Assembly (NCBI GenBank): GCA_023212725.1
Contig: JALBYF010000086.1
Location: 1-64,000 of the forward strand
DNA: 64,000 nucleotides
DNA from: Tranzscheliella williamsii
Taxonomy: Eukaryota > Basidiomycota > Ustilaginomycetes > Ustilaginales > Ustilaginaceae
Reading direction: 5' to 3'
Positions 41,349 through 52,804 of this stretch are shown piece by piece. Numbering within the stretch: position 1 is the first letter of the stretch; every line of letters begins with the position of its first letter. A program made the translations under genes and the position numbers. The notes below the pieces were generated by a model. It did no database searches. It worked only from the letters and a program-made list of their open reading frames with translations, and was not told the DNA's origin.

Positions 41349-41954
41349 ATGAGAGTCAGTACACCGCTTCGACTAGCGGGCGGGTTGGTGCGGCGGGCGG
41401 CGACGCCGGGGGGGTCGCAGGGGGTGGGGTCGGTGGGTCGGTTGAAGAAGTCGACCAACATTACGGGGTTGGCGGTGTGTGCGGCGCCGCTGGACGAGCT
41501 TGCCGCGCAGTATACGCAGACGGTCGAGCTGCTGCGCACGCTGCCCGAGGCGTCCGTCTACCGCCAGGCCACGCTCGCCCTCACCCAGCACCGCCTCGAC
41601 ATCATCCAGCGCGCTCAAGCCCAATCGCCCCCCCTCGCAACCTCCCCCGACCGCCTCGAACAGCTCTACTCCGACACCGAAGCCCTCATCGACGCAGGCC
41701 AGCTAGAACAGGTCCTCCAACAGGCCACCGCCGAGTACAAGCTCGCTGCCAAGATGGTCGACTGGAAAGCGTACGTACCCCTCCCCTCCCCCTCCCGCGC
41801 ACGCACCACGCTGACCTAATCCCCACACCAACCCCCATCGCACAGCTGGGAGCCCCTTGAACATCCACCCGCCCCCGGCCAGTGGGCCTACTTTTCCATG
41901 GCCGAGGAGGCCGGCGAGGGCGAGGACCAGAACGTCCAGGGCGGCAAGAACTAA
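41349..41954 (+). CDS. Complex I subunit NDUFA5 (B13 / 29.9 kDa type), two exons
   Basis: The exons are 41349-41770 and 41846-41954, with a 75-base intron (GTACGT...CGCACAG), giving 176 residues. The N terminus MRVSTPLRLAGGLVRRA is Arg-rich and amphipathic, a likely mitochondrial presequence. The core KKSTNITGLAVCAAPLDELA, then LLRTLPEASVYRQATLALTQ and LEQVLQQATAEYKLAAKMVD, matches the NDUFA5 family. The splice joins DWKA to WEPLEHPPAPGQW, restoring the family's conserved WKxWEPL end. The protein belongs to the peripheral arm of respiratory complex I. Its 3' end converges on the RWDD2-like gene, with a 148-base gap. Confidence 0.94.
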
Positions 41955-42102
41955 CCCGCCGCCAGCACCACCCTCACGCTTCTCCCATTCTGTGTCAATT
42001 CGGTCGCTTGATTCCGTAATGTCTACAGCCAACGACACGCAGAGCCGGCTGTGCACATGCAGAGGATGTGGTCTGCCGGTGTGGAAGATAAGGGGTTCGG
42101 GG

Positions 42103-43302
42103 TTAGGGGGGTGTGTGCTTCCAGCCGACGCCGAGGAGGTGTTCGATGGTGGGCTTGCCGGGGATGCCGAGGGAGTCTAGCCAGGGGATGAGTTTGCTCA
42201 GGTCTGCGTGGTTTCCGCGCGCGGGGGCGCGCGCCAGGGGGGAGGAGTCGGTGACGTCGGTGAAGGCAGTGAAGGCGGGGGGGACGGGGGACTGGGTGAG
42301 GCGTTGCGAGATCTTCTTGTGTGCTGCGGGCAGGTCGGACCAGGAGAGCGTCTTGATCGTGCTCCAGAAGCGGTCGGTTGCCGCGGCGGCCGCGAGCTGG
42401 TCGGCGGCGGTGGGACGCGCGGGGAGCGGGTACTCGAGCACGATCACGCCGGGCTTGCCCGCCAGCAGAAACCCAGTCAGCGCCGGCCGCGACGTGGTGG
42501 CCAAATCAACAATGTCGGCGCGCTTCTCCCGCGACGACAAAGACGGGAGGTAGTACCATGTTCGGCGCACCAGATTTGAGCCACATGCTGCAGTGTCGCA
42601 TGCGAATCCCGTCGCGGGTGGGGTGGGCGCGGGGAGGGTAAGCACGTATTCCGAGAGCGCTTCGACGGCGGTGAGGACGCAGGTGACGATGTCGTCGTCG
42701 GCGGGGAGGGTGTCGAGGCGCAGGGCGAGTGCGTCGAGCGTGGCGCGGGTCAGCCAGGCCGCCCCCGCCGGCGCCGCCACCCGCAGCCCCACCCCCTCCC
42801 TCCCCGCCCCGGCGCGCAAAGGGATGCGCACCACCAGCGTAAACCCCCGCCCCGCATCCGGCCGCACACTAAGCCCCACCTCCACCGCCCCCGGTATCGC
42901 CGCCTTGACCGCCCCCGCCTCGTCTCCCCCCATCTCCCCCACCTCCAACTGCAGGTAGTCACTCACCCCCCGCACCGCGGCTTCGTCCGCACCACTCAGC
43001 TCCAACTCCCCCTCCCCGCTCCACATCGCCGCCAGCACCTCCACCGCCCCCACCGCCTCCGCCAACTTCTCCGGCCCCAGAAGCAGCCCCACGCCCCCCC
43101 CTCCCCCGCTCGACACCCTCCTCTCCATCCTCGCGTTACCTGCCTCAGCACCCGCGTCCCGACAGTGTCCCACTCGTCTCCCACCTGCTGTGATGGTGAT
43201 GATGTAGGCGCTGTCTTGCAAGGGCGGCGCCAAGTGCGGATCAAGATCGTCGTCGCTGCGAGGCAAGGCCGTGCCCTCTGGCTTTCCAACACAACCAGCC
43301 AT
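42103..43302 (-). CDS. RWD-domain protein, RWDD2-like (DUF1115)
   Basis: The frame gives 399 residues from ATG 43302; a second ATG at 43128 (MERRVSSGGG, 340 residues) lies directly before the RWD region and is an equally good start. The RWD-like segment begins PEKLAEAVGAVEVLAAMWSG and includes FTLVVRIPLRAGAG. The C-terminal part has RTWYYLPSLSSREKRADIVD, LTGFLLAGKPGVIVLEYP, TIKTLSWSDLPAAHKKISQR and a final IEHLLGVGWKH, matching the RWDD2/DUF1115 pattern (GKPGIICVEG, then an FW...W block). The function of this family is poorly known. Codons are strongly GC-biased. The 127 bases to the HIG1 gene stop leave little room for a promoter. Confidence 0.82.
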   Translation of the reverse strand: MAGCVGKPEGTALPRSDDDLDPHLAPPLQDSAYIITITAGGRRVGHCRDAGAEAGNARMERRVSSGGGGGVGLLLGPEKLAEAVGAVEVLAAMWSGEGELELSGADEAAVRGVSDYLQLEVGEMGGDEAGAVKAAIPGAVEVGLSVRPDAGRGFTLVVRIPLRAGAGREGVGLRVAAPAGAAWLTRATLDALALRLDTLPADDDIVTCVLTAVEALSEYVLTLPAPTPPATGFACDTAACGSNLVRRTWYYLPSLSSREKRADIVDLATTSRPALTGFLLAGKPGVIVLEYPLPARPTAADQLAAAAATDRFWSTIKTLSWSDLPAAHKKISQRLTQSPVPPAFTAFTDVTDSSPLARAPARGNHADLSKLIPWLDSLGIPGKPTIEHLLGVGWKHTPP

Positions 43303-43429
43303 CAAACAGTGCTAATCTAACATTGGCTAGTGGGCAAAAGTGTTTCGTGGCTATGGCGATGCAGAGAGGCAGGGCGGATAGGCATGCGATGACGAGGCTT
43401 GGCGATGGCATACAGAAGGTGATGGCGGG

Positions 43430-44144
43430 CTAGGCGGTGGAGGTGGTGTCTTTGGAGGGGTCCGAGGGGATAAAGTCACGCCAGCTGTGGTTGTCGGCGT
43501 CGTGCTGCTGGCGGATGATCTTGTCGCCGTCCGAGGGGATCTGAGTGATGGCGGCCATGCCGAGGAGGCTTGCGAGGGTGATGCCCTGGGCCCAGACACG
43601 GGTTTGGACGAGTTTCTGGGCGAAGCTGAGCGGTTGGGTGTGGATATAGGCAAAGATGCCGCCCATGCTGAGCAGCCAGGAGCCGGCGACGACGCCGAAC
43701 TTGTTTTCCTTGGCCCAGGTGAGTGCCTTGTCCGAGGGGCTCAGTTCTGCCCATTCGCGCTCCTGGAGCGTGGCGTAGCGCCGCTGCACCTGGGCGCCCG
43801 TGTCGGTGTAGTGCTCCCTGTCAAACTCGATCCCCGCCTTGTCCGCCCGAATGACCCCATACCCGATCCCCGCCGACGCCACGAAAAACGTCTTGATCGC
43901 CGGCGTCAGCCGCCTAAACGCAGGCCAGGAGCGGTTCAGCACATACGCCGTCGGAGCCGCAACCCCCAACCCCAACCCCAATCCCTTCGCTGCCGCTTGA
44001 ACAGACGCATTGTATTGGCTGGGAACCAAAACAGGACGACAGTCAGAACAAGGCCCTCATCCCACCACGCAACCTCGCCCGTATTACCACTTACGCTTCT
44101 CGCCGTTGCGCGTCGCCAAAGTCTCTGTGTGTGCCGGAGGACAT
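43430..44144 (-). CDS. HIG1-domain mitochondrial protein, Rcf2-like (two exons)
   Basis: The exons in transcript order are 44095-44144 and 43430-44018, with a 76-base intron (GTAAGT...TCCCAG), giving 212 residues. Exon 1 (MSSGTHRDFGDAQRREA) supplies the only ATG; the exon 2 frame alone begins with TTG. Hydrophobic segments lie near residues 30-50 and 60-75. A HIG1-like pair follows at about 125-185: ENKFGVVAGSWLLSMGGIFA and LVQTRVWAQGITLASLLGMA, the QxRxWAQGxT motif being typical of Rcf1/Rcf2/HIGD proteins. These proteins associate with cytochrome oxidase and respiratory supercomplexes in the inner membrane. An N-terminal extension plus a C-terminal HIG1 domain fits Rcf2. Confidence 0.88.
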
Positions 44145-44360
44145 GCTGGATCCGTGTGCGGCCGTTGAGCGGTGCAATAGAGTGCAGATGGCAGGTGGAC
44201 AAGAAGCGATCCCATCGCAACCATACCGTGACTCACGGTGACTTATGTTTTGGAAGGTCCCGAATTAGCTTCCCTCCCTCCACTCGCTCCACCGCGCGTA
44301 TCGGCGATTCGCAGTCTGACTAACCACAATCAGCTTACGTGCTCCCGCAGCCAAGCCGAA

Positions 44361-44570
44361 ATGTTCCGTCATCACAGAATACTGGCCAACTTAACAACCT
44401 TACGCTCTCTCTTCTTTCATCGACAACCACGAACCACGCCTTCCACTCAGAGAGCGCAAATCCTAGTCTTCAGTGTCAATGGCACTAGCGGGATCATTCC
44501 CAAGGGAAACCCCTGCGGTGTCGTGGCAGCAGACAATTCTAGGTTCACGGAGCCAAAGACAATGCATTAA
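44361..44570 (+). CDS. Possible small mitochondrial protein, 69 residues
   Basis: The frame MFRHHRILANLTTLRSLFFH starts at the first ATG, 216 bases from the divergent HIG1 gene. Its first ~33 residues contain Arg, His and Lys but no acidic residue, like a mitochondrial targeting sequence. The rest (ILVFSVNGTSGIIPKGNPCG to the end) is short and matches nothing I know. It sits in an otherwise empty 755-base gap. It may be a real small gene or a chance frame. Confidence 0.35.
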   Translation: MFRHHRILANLTTLRSLFFHRQPRTTPSTQRAQILVFSVNGTSGIIPKGNPCGVVAADNSRFTEPKTMH

Positions 44571-44899
44571 AGAGGGTGGCCGGATCGGACAGCAGCCTTG
44601 GCGGTGCTGACGTGGATAGAACAGAGATGAGCCGATCGATGAGCGATTGCAAGTGCGCCAACGAGCGCATGGCTTGTCAAGGGCTAGTGAAAGAGTGTGG
44701 ATGTGCGATACAATGAACGAGGACGATGCTGTTAAGAGGAACATGATAGGATGCTGGTATCGAGCGTTTAGCCGCTCGCTGTGGGAAGGATTTCAAAGGG
44801 ACACATGTACAAACAAGGGAGAACAGAGTGTGGGAGGGGAATGCCAGGGAGACAAATAGATAGGCGGTCGATGGGAGACACAGGCAGGCTTTGAGCGGG
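44571..44899. other. Intergenic spacer downstream of the kinase gene
   Basis: I see no gene or repeat in these 329 bases, which lie 3' of the kinase stop at 44900 (minus strand). Confidence 0.5.
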
Positions 44900-47800
44900 C
44901 TAGATGATAGCCGACGTCATGTCCAGCGTCCACTCGCGGCGCAGTCGACCGTGGATCAGCTTGAACGTGCTGAGCGCACCTTTCTCCTGGATCACCTGCA
45001 TCGACGTGGCGAACGTAACTCCCGCGCTGGCCGCACTGTACCTTGAGTGCGTGCTGAGCGCTGGGGAGGGCATGCCGTTGGCATCCATGTTGCCGCCGCC
45101 GCCGCCGTGCAGCGACAGACCAAGCCCAAGGTGCGGAGAGTTGGTGGTAGAGCCAACAGGCAAGATCGTGAACTCGACGCGGAAGCGCAGTGGCTTGGCT
45201 GCCGTCACCATGCCGTTCGATTCGCGGTACTCGTTCATGGAACACTTCAGGGTCGTGTGGTGTGCGTCTGGCGACTCATCCATCGCTACCCTTGCGCCAA
45301 AGCTCTGCAGCTGCCGCACCGCTTCACCAAGCGTCTCGGAGAAGTTCTCGGTCGACATCAGCGTGAATGTAGCCGGCTTCCAGTTGAACAGCCCGGCAAA
45401 CCAGCTATCCTTCTTGCCGGGTCCAGTGACCGAGGGAGACATGGGCGTCGGCGGCGGCGAAAGGACGCCAGCTGTCGATGCGCCATAGTCGGTAGAAAGT
45501 CCAATGTCAAGGCCAAGCCCAGGGTTGAGCTTTTGCACCCTGGTCGGGCCCTGCTGCCTCGAAGATGCTGCTGCAGGCGATGCGAACATGTTGGCCAGCT
45601 GCTGCGGGGCGGTTCCCGCCTGCGTCTGGTCGTAGGGGATCGCCTTGACCGAGCCGTCGTCGCTATGCCTATCCTTTCTCAGGCCCAGCAGCGAGCGCTT
45701 CCTGCCGAGTCCGTTGCTACCCGTGCTGATATTGCTAAAGACGCTCGCCGGTCGCGACGTTGGCCTTGTGCCTGTGCTAGCTGTACTATGTCCGCTTCTG
45801 ATCGAGGCTCGACCCCCCGCAGGCGCCGGCACGGGACCCACCCGTGCTTTTCCGCCGATCGCCAGAGGAGCCGTCAGCTCCGCAGGGCTCACCGGTGTCA
45901 TCGGCGTCGACGGCGTGTAGGGCCTTTCCGACACCGATCGGATGCTCTCCGCCTCACTGACATCGTCTTCTGCATCCTCGAACTGGTTCATCTCGGAATG
46001 CTTGGCGCCACCGCTCCTGTTGGTAACGCTACTGCCGTGTACTTCGACCGGTGTAGGCGCGTAAGTAGGCTCAGCTGTATTCAACGGGACCGCTTGCTGT
46101 TGCTGTAAGGCGGCAGCACGTTGAGCCAATACAGAGTGCTGCAGCTGTTCGATTTTCGACTGAAGAGCGTCGGGCTTGTCCCCTGTCGCTCGAATCGAGG
46201 CAAGCTCGTCGGCAATGTCCTGGAAAAACCGCTGCATGGTCGCGTCGCCCACCTGAGGCACTTGGATGGGCGGGGCGGTTTGGCTTGTGTGGCTTCGGAC
46301 GGTGCTAGGTCGCTGCGTCTGTGGCGTCGAGACTGCCACCTGGGTCGAGAATCCAGGCTTGATCGGCGACACGGGCCGAGACGAGGCGCGCGGGCCGGGT
46401 AACGGAAGCGGTGCTGACATTTCAGAGGCTGAGAATCGGTTGGCACGCGGTCGAACAGCTGCGACGCTGGCTGCCGTCGAGTCGTTCAGGCTGGCCAGAG
46501 CGATGCGGCCCGAGGGGGGACCCGCCACAGCAGGTTTCTGCGTGGGTGAAGTCGCCCGTCGCTGCAGCTCGGCCGTTTGCCGATCGTTTCTCTGGGGCGA
46601 TGCCATCTGCAATGAAATTTGCGGCAGCTTAAAGTGATTCTCGTCTCTGGCGACAGCCGACAGCTTGCTAGGCGACACCGGTCTGGGGTTGACCGGGCCT
46701 GTCATCAATGGACCACCAGCCGCCGAGCTTTGAGCCGTTGACGGTCGTAGCTTCGGAGAGCCATCGCCGGGCCGAGCAATGTGGGAATTCCTGATAGGTG
46801 AAAGTTGGACTGTCTTTTCAGGGGTGCTGTGTCGTCGTTCCATTTCAGAGCTCCCGACATAGGGAGAAGATGGCGTGGAAGCAGAGGATGCTTCGGCGTT
46901 CCCACGAGGTCGCGTCTTCTCAAGAGCCTTGCCTGCACTGGATGTGTTCATGAGCGCGCCTGGACCTGGCGTAGTGCTGATGGTGACGACGTCATCGTCG
47001 AGGAATTCCTCGTCCTCATCATCTGCCGAGTGGTTTTCACGGTGTGCAACCAGCAGGGTATAGAAGGTTTTCTGCCAGCTTGGCCCCGGTGAAAGCAAAT
47101 CCTTGACGATGTCTTCTTCACTGAGCTCCGACCACAGCGTCTTGAGGTTGCCTAGGATATCGATATCGATGGTCTCCGGCTGCAGCTCTTCAACTTGCAG
47201 ATTGCCAAAGGAGGTGGCGACAGGATTGGCCGAGGTCTCTCTGCCGCTGTTGGTGAACCAGGGATGCCTCATAATGTCGGCCATCTTGATGCGCTTCTCA
47301 GGGTCCACCTCGAGCATGCGCCAGATTAGATCTTTTGATGCGGGCTCTAGCCATTCTGGCATGATGAATTTGCCTGCTCTGACCTTTCCAAGCAGCTGTT
47401 GAATGTTGGGGTCATCGAATGGAAGTCGGCCACAGAGCAACGCAAAGAGAATGATACCGCAACTCCAGATATCGCTTGCTGTACCTTTGTATCTCTTCCC
47501 GCTGACGATTTCGGGACTGGCGTAGTGAGGACTGCCACAGCTGGTCTCGAGCATCTTTTCAGTGGGCTGTAGGGCGGCCATGCCGAAATCGGCGACCTTG
47601 ACAATCTTCTTGCTCTCGTCGAGCAGCAGATTCTCTGGCTTGAGGTCTCTGTGACAAATGTTGAAACGATGACAGTAGTCCATGCCAAAGATGATTTGTC
47701 GGAAGTAGCTTCGAGCATCTCTGGGGGTGAGTTTCCCCTGGGCCACGAGGTGATCGAAGAGCTCTCCACCGGCGACGTACTCCATAATCAGAAAGCTACG

Positions 47801-48458
47801 GGAAAAGCAGGTGGCAAGGGATCGTGTCAATTTGCCGAACCAGCGCTGTGAGGTGCGGAGCAGCTACTTACAGATCTTTGGAGGTCTCGTAGACGTCCCA
47901 CAAACCAAGTAGGTTGGGATGTTCAATGAGCTTCATGATGACGATCTCACGTTCGATACCGAGGATCATTTTGTTGGCTTTGACGTCGGCGTCTCGCAAG
48001 CTCATGCGACTGGCGTTGATGAGAGTGCGAGGGATGATTTTGACCGCAGCTCTCTGTCCAGTTTGATCATGGATGGCCAGCCTGACACGCCCGGATGCGC
48101 CCTGACCGATGAGCTTGTCGAGCCTCCAATGTCCGATGCTCTTGGGATCGTTGTGCTGACGCTTCTTCTCTCTTTCCAATCGCGATGCCGGTTTGGGACG
48201 CTCAGCGGCTGGCTGAGGAGGGCGGCGATCGACAGCGGGGGCAGTAGGCTGACGGCTAGCGGCGCCCGAGGGCTGGCTCGGTCGGTTTTCGGAACCTGCT
48301 GACCTAGTGCTGATTGCATTTGCCCCCGCCTTGCGGTTGGCAAGCGCGACATAAGCTTCCGCAGCGGTTGGACGTCGGTTCTGAACATCTGTTGCCTGCA
48401 AGGGGCCCCCCTTGAACGGCGGGATGGCCTGAACAGCGGCCCGCTGTGATGAAGACAT
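44900..48458 (-). CDS. Nim1-related Ser/Thr kinase, Gin4/Hsl1/Kcc4 type, two exons
   Basis: The exons in transcript order are 47872-48458 and 44900-47795, with a 76-base intron (GTAAGT...CCGTAG), giving 1160 residues. The splice joins YETSKDL to FLIMEYVAGGELFDHLV inside the kinase N-lobe. The kinase domain spans about 110-375: P-loop GQGASGRV (118-125), Lys140, HRDLKPEN with Asp246, DFGMAALQPTEKML (Asp265) and activation-loop Thr280 in ETSCGSPHYASPE. The CGSPHYASPEI and WSCGIILFALLCGRLPFDDP blocks are typical of the AMPK-related Gin4/Hsl1 group, which controls septins and Swe1 in bud-neck checkpoints. A long disordered middle follows. The last ~160 residues resemble a KA1 membrane-binding domain (FTLMSTENFSETLGEAVRQL and TFKLIHGRLRREWTLDM). 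Confidence 0.92.
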
Positions 48459-51057
48459 GATGACGACGAGAATCTACGATCACCCCTAGGACCTAGTGGT
48501 CTTGGACAAAGCGTACAATGCCCTCGTAAGGCCACGCCGTTCCAGTCTGTTAGATGAGATCTTCGAAAAGAGTTCAGAGGAGTGGAGATGCTCTGCGGCC
48601 CTGATGTAGAGGCGAGCTAGTGATGGCACAAGGCTAGTGATAGATAACGAATGTTGCTGAAATGAATGTGGCGAATAGGAGAGCAGGAGCTGTGGAAAAG
48701 GTGAATAAATGGATATAGAGCAGGAGTGGAGAAGAGGAGGAGGAGCAAAGGGTATGGAGTTAGGGTGAGAAGGGGAGAAGGAGAACGGCGACACGAGCTG
48801 GAAACGAAAGATGGGGCGAGGAAGAGAAGGGCTAGGATCCGGTGTGGCTAAGAGGGATCATTCGAGATTATTACCAGCAGGAGAAAGCAAGGGGCAGGGC
48901 TCACTACGTCTCAAGCACCTTAGGGCCAAGCGGCTCGCTAGAAGAGGCGGGGACGAGGTGGGCTGTGTATGACGGAAGAAGGAGCGCTGGAAGCAGCGAC
49001 GCAATCAAAACAAGCTATCCAAACCACAAAACGATTCCATCGAAGCTGGTCAAAGTCGGTCTAGATGGTTTGCTTTCGGAGTTGTAAGAGGGGGACCGTC
49101 TTTCTCAAGACGGCCGCTAAGATGATTACAAAAGTGTATAGCATTCTTGTCGACCACCGTTCAGGCGGATCGGCTTGGCAGGAACGGGCCGCACTGGCTG
49201 GTTTGTCTGGTCTGCCGAAACGTTGAGCGCGGATGCTGACTGGCGGTCACCATTCATATGAAAGTAGCATCAAAGGACATACATCATGCCGCTGAAGTCG
49301 ATGAGACGCAGCGTCGAGGCGGCGGTATGTGCAGCCTGTGCAGCATGTACATGTATGCGCTCTTTGCCGGCTGATCCGAAGCTGGAACAAGCAGATTGTG
49401 GAGCCCAAGCAAAGCGATATCTCACGACAGAAGGCTCAGCGTAGCAACCGAGCGCAGCGGCCGACCCGACGTAATGAGAGAGATATGGTCAATCCGTAGG
49501 ACCGCTTCCCACAGCCGTAACTTGAAAGCCATAGAAGCGGAGTACGTTTTAACAGCCACGACACACCTCGAAATACAATGGCATGTACGAGCCATAGAAT
49601 GCGCTTGTTGAGGCACTTCGAGGCATTGTTTGGCGCGCAGCTGACCGACGCTCATGCTTTGCATGATTTCACCGTGACCAGCGGCTCGGACGCGCCGACA
49701 CTCGCAACTTGTTACAGATCGCACTCAACTCACACTTCAGACCCAAGCATCGCGTCCAATTCGAGCTTTCTCACGTAGTCAAAACTAGTTCAACAACCGC
49801 ACCCATCTCCTTCGGAATATAGGCGACTGACTGCTAGTAGGGATGCTCTGCAGGCTACGAGAATGGCTTCAGCCAAGCTGTAAAGGGCCGTTGCTCTCAG
49901 AGTGACCATCCATCATCCAGTACCAGCTTTCCATGCAGATATCCTGGCCAGCGAACAGAACCTGGCAGCATTGTGATTTTCTATAAGACGCCCAACGTCA
50001 TCGTTGTAGGCACATTCGGAGAAGGAAAGTTCTAAGATGCGGGAATGAGAGCCAGAATAGCAAGCGAGGAAGGTGGAAGAAGTCCTACCGGAGCGGTGAA
50101 TTGAATGTTCGAGCAACCGGGCCAGGGCACAGCCACGACGCTGAGACCTGCATTGTGGCCGAACATGCACATAGTCGTGGCCTAATAAGCACTGCAGCTA
50201 TCGTATACAGCAGACCGGCATGGACAGCAGCAGCATGGACTGCTGTGGGCCACATGCCCTGGTACATGCGCTGCGGTCGATCATCCTGTCAGCATCCTGA
50301 AAGCCTGCAGCTGCAGAAGGGCAGCACAGCAACGAGCAAGAGAGCCCCTCGATGCTCATGGGCTGCAGACCTAAGCGGGAATCAAGAGCTCGTCCATTGG
50401 CTTCGTGTCACTTACACTTGCGTTTGGTCACAGAATTCTCAGCGCCTGTTGGTCTCAGCTTGTTGTTCCGTTTCCATATCGCATGCAACGATCTTAGGAA
50501 TGCCGAACACTTTCAAACTGCATGCGCTGATTCAATTCTTTGCGAGCGCAGTTTGTATTGTCGCGCTCTTTCTGACAGCTGTTGTTCGCAATATTGAACT
50601 AGCCGCTCGGGGTTGTCTTTAGTCTGTGCAGATCCTACTCCGAGCGGCTGCGCGCGTGGTTGTGGTCGACAGATGCATTCCTTTCCCGCCACCTTCTTCC
50701 ACTTTGTCCTGAACGTCAGCTGTCTGGTGGAAGGACCTGGTGACTGAAAGCAAACTCATCACCGATGTGGGAATTCCATCGGTCCGCTCATCGACCTCGT
50801 TGTCGATAGCCGAGAGCGATCGGCCATCCCGATTCAGGATCTGAAGACCAACACCCGGCACTTTTTCTCGCGCTTGTGGCTTTTCTTGTTCGTCGGAGGA
50901 CGCGACGCGTGCCAACCTGAATTAAACTTCGAGCCGCTCAGCAAGGCCGCCTCAGCCGACTTCCGTGGTTGGCTGTGTTGGCTTGCTTCAAAATGTCCAC
51001 TTCCGTTCTGCCTTTCATTTGCTCGCAGCACGTCACTCCCATCGGCACACGCTCGCC
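48459..51057. other. Long intergenic region, kinase to Mcm21
   Basis: These 2.6 kb separate divergent genes. The first 350 bases are purine-rich on the plus strand (GAGGAG, GAGAAGG runs at 48700-48790), a likely kinase leader. The rest holds short frames without ATG starts or recognisable features. A minus-strand frame at 50619-50915 has protein-like composition but begins with TTG, and I could not find an upstream exon. I see no RNA gene. Confidence 0.5.
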
Positions 51058-52532
51058 ATGAGCTCGGCCGCCAGCGTAACGATGGACGATCTCAAGTTCA
51101 AGTGTAAGTTGGGATACGCTTTGGGGCTGTGTTTCCAGAGCGCTTCGCTATGCTCGGACGAGCGCATGATGAGCATACCACTGACATGGCACCGACGGTC
51201 GTCTGCACCATTTCTTACAAACTGCTTTCCGCACCGTCAGATGGACAGCTAAGGGCGGAAGAGGCTTCGTTGCGAGCTCAGCTGGCGTCGCTGCGAAAGC
51301 TGCCCGACGAAGAGCCCGAGTTTCGTAGTCCGGTGGAGCTGGAAAACGACGAGCTGGGTAGGGAGCTCAAGGCGCTCGAAGAAAGGGCTATCCTGTACAG
51401 ATCAGCCGCATGGACCTGCTTCGAGATCGATCTCGACGTGGGCCGGCGCGCGCGGCGGGCCAGGCAGACGAACGAGGCCAGCGCTGCAGCGGATAAAGAT
51501 GGCAACCTGGGTTTAGGTATTCGTTTCGACACCTTCTGGCGCGGTCGCTTCTACGAGCCGTACTATCTCGTCTTTGCCCGTCCGAGCCAGCTCCTCGAAG
51601 CGCCGCAGCTCACGTCCACCACCGTGGCAGACGTCGGCTCTACGTCTCTGTCGGATGACCTGCGCCTGCTCCGGCACACCATCCCACACTTCATCCCCTT
51701 GGAAAAACTGGTCGAGAAGTACCTGCCAAGTATTTTGGGAGGCTCGCTGTCCGGCGGTGGGTCCAGCGCTACTCGAGACAACGAGGCAGGAGGCCTTCAC
51801 ATGCTTTCGCAGTTTGGTGATCTTCCTGGCGTCCAGGCTTTCCTGACGGATTTGCATTGTCATTTGCAAGCATATGTCTCACGCCGTCAGCAGGCGATGG
51901 CCCTGCAGCGTCTCCGTCTACCTGACCAGGCGTCGCCCTCAGATCCTAGCGACCTTTCCGCGCTCAACGCTCTGGGAACAGAGGCATTCGATCTTGTCAA
52001 GATCACTTGGCATCTGCCTTCATCCGCTGGGACCGTTTCCAGTGCAGCTGGCGCCGAATCAAGTGAGGCAGACATCCAGAACAACTTTCCGGGCGTCAAC
52101 AAGCGCAAAAGGGCGCTCAACGGCGACGAATCGGTCAAGAGTGTCCAGGTCATCGTCCGCCTTGCCGATCTGCAGAGCGACCGCCTGATCGACGAGACAC
52201 GTCCCTCCGGGACGCTTGCCACTCCGGACGACGCAGGAGCGGCTGCGAGACAAGAAGATGATGATTTGGCGCCGCTCCTCGGAACAAAGCTGCCGTATGG
52301 CCAAGTGCAAGTGCAAATGATTGAGCATCCACCGGAGAACGAGAGCAGAGAGCGCCGAACCGCCGGCATCAGCAAAGCCGACATTAAGGCGCTCGAGCCT
52401 AAGACCGTGCGGCGAGAGGATCTGGAGGCGCTCTACTCGCAACCAGAGGACGGCGAAAGCCGGGACATGGACGAGGCCTTCCAGGCCGTCGCTGCAAGAG
52501 TGTGGCAAGAAGAGACTGGTAGGGTGCGTTGA
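51058..52532 (+). CDS. Inner kinetochore protein Mcm21/CENP-O, two exons
   Basis: The exons are 51058-51103 and 51241-52532, with a 137-base intron (GTAAGT...CCGTCAG), giving 445 residues. Exon 1 encodes MSSAASVTMDDLKFK, and the join continues YGQLRAEEASLRAQLASLRK, an N-terminal coiled coil. The RWD-type core shows GIRFDTFWRGRFYEPYYLVF and LLRHTIPHFIPLEKLVEKYL; the R-H-T-I-P-x-F-I-P-L-E block is the signature of CENP-O/Mcm21. It is a subunit of the COMA/CCAN complex that links centromeric chromatin to outer kinetochore proteins. The C-terminal ~150 residues are charged and less conserved. METTL16 follows on the same strand after 272 bases. Confidence 0.88.
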
Positions 52533-52804
52533 CCGTCCTCGCCTTCTCCGCCTGCTTCGTCCGCTGGCTGTAGTTGTAACCGTAGTAGAGCCGTCTCTGA
52601 CACGCAATGCCATATACCCATTTTGCTCTTCGACCCGCCAACTGCGCACTTCAGATAGCCGACTGGAAGTCAATACTGGATGTAGACGCACATTGGCGAA
52701 CATCGAAGAAACTGCTCCGTGGTCCTTTACGGCCTAGAATCGGTAGGATGCTCAGCTGAATCTTGCAAGGGCACACGTGGATCTGTCCTAACCTCTCGTC
52801 ATGA

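Noticed and set aside
50101..50622. 173-residue plus-strand frame
   Set aside because: Begins with TTG and has a high Cys/Trp/Ser content typical of chance translation.
50619..50915. Minus-strand frame with protein-like composition
   Set aside because: Begins with TTG and no upstream exon with an ATG could be joined convincingly. Worth a transcript check, but not supportable as a gene.
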